Part shown: positions 6,302-7,485 of the stretch, piece by piece
Layout: each line of letters begins with the position of its first letter
How positions within the stretch are numbered: the first letter of the stretch is position 1
Origin: an uncultured Sutterella sp.
GTDB taxonomy: Bacteria > Pseudomonadota > Gammaproteobacteria > Burkholderiales > Burkholderiaceae_F
Length of the DNA: 7,485 bases
Assembly (NCBI GenBank): GCA_900554675.1
Contig: USIM01000041.1
Location: 1 to 7,485 of the forward strand
Reading direction: 5' to 3'
Program-made: the position numbers and the translations under genes
Notes under the pieces: generated by a model
What the model was told of the DNA's origin: nothing
Databases searched by the model: none
What the model saw: only the letters and a program-made list of their open reading frames with translations

Positions 6302-7485
6302 TTATTTATTTTTTTCTTCTGCGGCTTGGCGCAAAAGGTTGAAGGCTTCTTGCAAGTCACTTCGAGTTACACCCGGGGCCATCAAGACGGTTTTGGCTTG
6401 AAGTTCATTTTCGTTTTCGACGATGCGAATAATGTCTTCAGACGCATTTAAACCATGAGTCTTTAAGGCACCAACGGCCATACCGGCATCGCGGCCGGAA
6501 GCAAAAGCGGCACTTTGCAACAACAATTCACCCGAAGCACGGGTGAGTTTGAAGTAAAACTGACCATCAGCCTCACGATATTGCTTAAAGACAGGGAGAC
6601 TTGCCTTTTGCTTTTTCGTTTCCGTACGGCCGTTTTGACCGAAAGTGGCAAAGTTGCGAAGACCAACCGCCTTTTTCAATTGAGCAAGGAACGGAGCGGA
6701 GATTTGACGAGCCTTCTCAGCACCTTCCAATAAAATTTCTTCAATGCGTTCGGGTTGAGCCATTAACTCTTCATACTTTTGACGCATCGGTCCAATTTCA
6801 CTCTCAATTTTTTCAAAGAGCTCTTTCTTGGCTTCACCCCAGCCTAAACCTTCTTCCAAACGACGGCGGAAGTCTGCGTATTCTTCGGGCGTGGAGAAAG
6901 CTTCATAGATGGGCGTCAAGGACGTGGAATCAGGATCCTTGGCTTCGCCCGGTAAACGGCTATCCGTCTTAATTTGAGCGATAGCGTCGCTAATGGCCTT
7001 AGCGCCACCCTCAAAAAGCGGAATGACATTGTTGTAGCTCTTACTCATCTTGCGGCCATCTAAGCCAGGCAAGACCTCGTGAACCGTATCCACAATGGCT
7101 TCAGGAAGCGTAAAGAAGGGCTTGTCTTCCGTGGCATACAAGTGATTAAAGCGCGTCGCCACATCGCGAGCCATTTCAATGTGTTGAATTTGGTCTTTGC
7201 CCACCGGGACTTTATGGGCGTTAAACATCAAAATGTCAGCAGCCATCAAAATCGGGTAGCTGTAAAGGCCCATCGAAATGCCGGCATCAGGATCTTCATC
7301 ATTACCGACATTGGCATCCAATGCGGCTTTATAGGCATGAGCGCGATTCATTTGCCCCTTGGCTGTAGCGCACGTCAACATCCAGCTTAAGGCAGGAATT
7401 TCAGGAATATCGCTTTGGCGATAAAAAATGACACGCTTGGGATCGAGACCGGCGGCCAACCAAGTGGCAGCAATTTGAAGACGGC
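6302..7485 (-). CDS. trpS: Tryptophan--tRNA ligase, 5' end outside window, with C-terminal DUF1508/YegP-like extension
   Basis: This cytoplasmic class I synthetase activates tryptophan with ATP and loads it on tRNA-Trp. The reading frame is open through the window edge and continues upstream as RLQIAATW before LAAGLDPKRV, so the TTG at 7459 is an internal Leu codon and not a start. The HIGH-type motif is outside the window. Visible core motifs are FYRQSDIPEIPALSWML, GLYSYPILMAADILMF, VPVGKDQIQHIEMARD (tryptophan/ATP pocket) and the KMSKS loop as GRKMSKSYNN (KMSKS at 7051-7037). The core ends near LKKAVGL (about 6663). About 118 further residues follow, including FKQYREADGQFYFKLT and GELLLQSAAFASGRDAGMAV (6589-6452), which resemble the DUF1508/YegP fold, and then a Lys/Glu-rich end. 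I recall such extended TrpS proteins in Burkholderiales; E. coli TrpS (334 aa) lacks the extension. The stop is followed by the ahcY leader, so read-through into ahcY is possible. Confidence 0.95.
   Translation of the reverse strand, partial: RLQIAATWLAAGLDPKRVIFYRQSDIPEIPALSWMLTCATAKGQMNRAHAYKAALDANVGNDEDPDAGISMGLYSYPILMAADILMFNAHKVPVGKDQIQHIEMARDVATRFNHLYATEDKPFFTLPEAIVDTVHEVLPGLDGRKMSKSYNNVIPLFEGGAKAISDAIAQIKTDSRLPGEAKDPDSTSLTPIYEAFSTPEEYADFRRRLEEGLGWGEAKKELFEKIESEIGPMRQKYEELMAQPERIEEILLEGAEKARQISAPFLAQLKKAVGLRNFATFGQNGRTETKKQKASLPVFKQYREADGQFYFKLTRASGELLLQSAAFASGRDAGMAVGALKTHGLNASEDIIRIVENENELQAKTVLMAPGVTRSDLQEAFNLLRQAAEEKNK

Noticed and set aside
1..7485. Search for mobile elements, CRISPR repeats, tRNA genes, toxin-antitoxin or defence genes
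   Set aside because: No terminal inverted repeats, transposase or integrase motifs, regularly spaced repeats, cloverleaf-like sequence or small paired genes were seen. All the coding space is taken by housekeeping or common transporter genes.

Overview
The window reads as ordinary chromosomal DNA from a betaproteobacterium, most likely order Burkholderiales. The moderate G+C (about half by eye, not computed) would suit a Sutterella/Parasutterella-like gut lineage, but that genus-level guess is inference. The grounds are the Burkholderiales-style TrpS with a long C-terminal extension, a 464-residue S-adenosylhomocysteine hydrolase behind an SAH riboswitch, and a lytic transglycosylase-cca pair divergent from a 5-formyltetrahydrofolate cyclo-ligase gene.

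Layout: five of the six genes are on the minus strand. Read in their direction (high to low coordinates) they are trpS (5' end outside the window), an SAH riboswitch with a good ribosome binding site, ahcY, a terminator-like hairpin, a MATE-family transporter gene, and then a two-gene unit of a soluble lytic transglycosylase (slt) and cca (3' end outside the window). The only plus-strand gene is fau (5-formyltetrahydrofolate cyclo-ligase). It sits between the MATE gene and slt and overlaps both: 14 bp tail-to-tail with MATE and, with the upstream start, 7 bp head-to-head with slt. Coding is very dense. The only noncoding stretches are about 73 bp (terminator) and about 135 bp (riboswitch leader), and none reaches 300 bp.

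Functions: trpS charges tRNA-Trp and cca builds or repairs the tRNA CCA end. ahcY removes the methylation by-product S-adenosylhomocysteine, and fau recycles 5-formyltetrahydrofolate into the one-carbon pool, so these two genes touch the same methyl/one-carbon metabolism although they are on opposite strands and separately transcribed. Slt cleaves peptidoglycan in the periplasm and the MATE protein is an inner-membrane exporter of unknown substrate.

The best regulatory feature is the SAH riboswitch at 6201-6263, with a complementary 7-bp P1, a 6-bp pseudoknot and the conserved core all visible. I found no mobile element, CRISPR array, toxin-antitoxin pair, defence system or clearly undescribed system here. 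The findings concern regulation, gene overlap and protein extensions.
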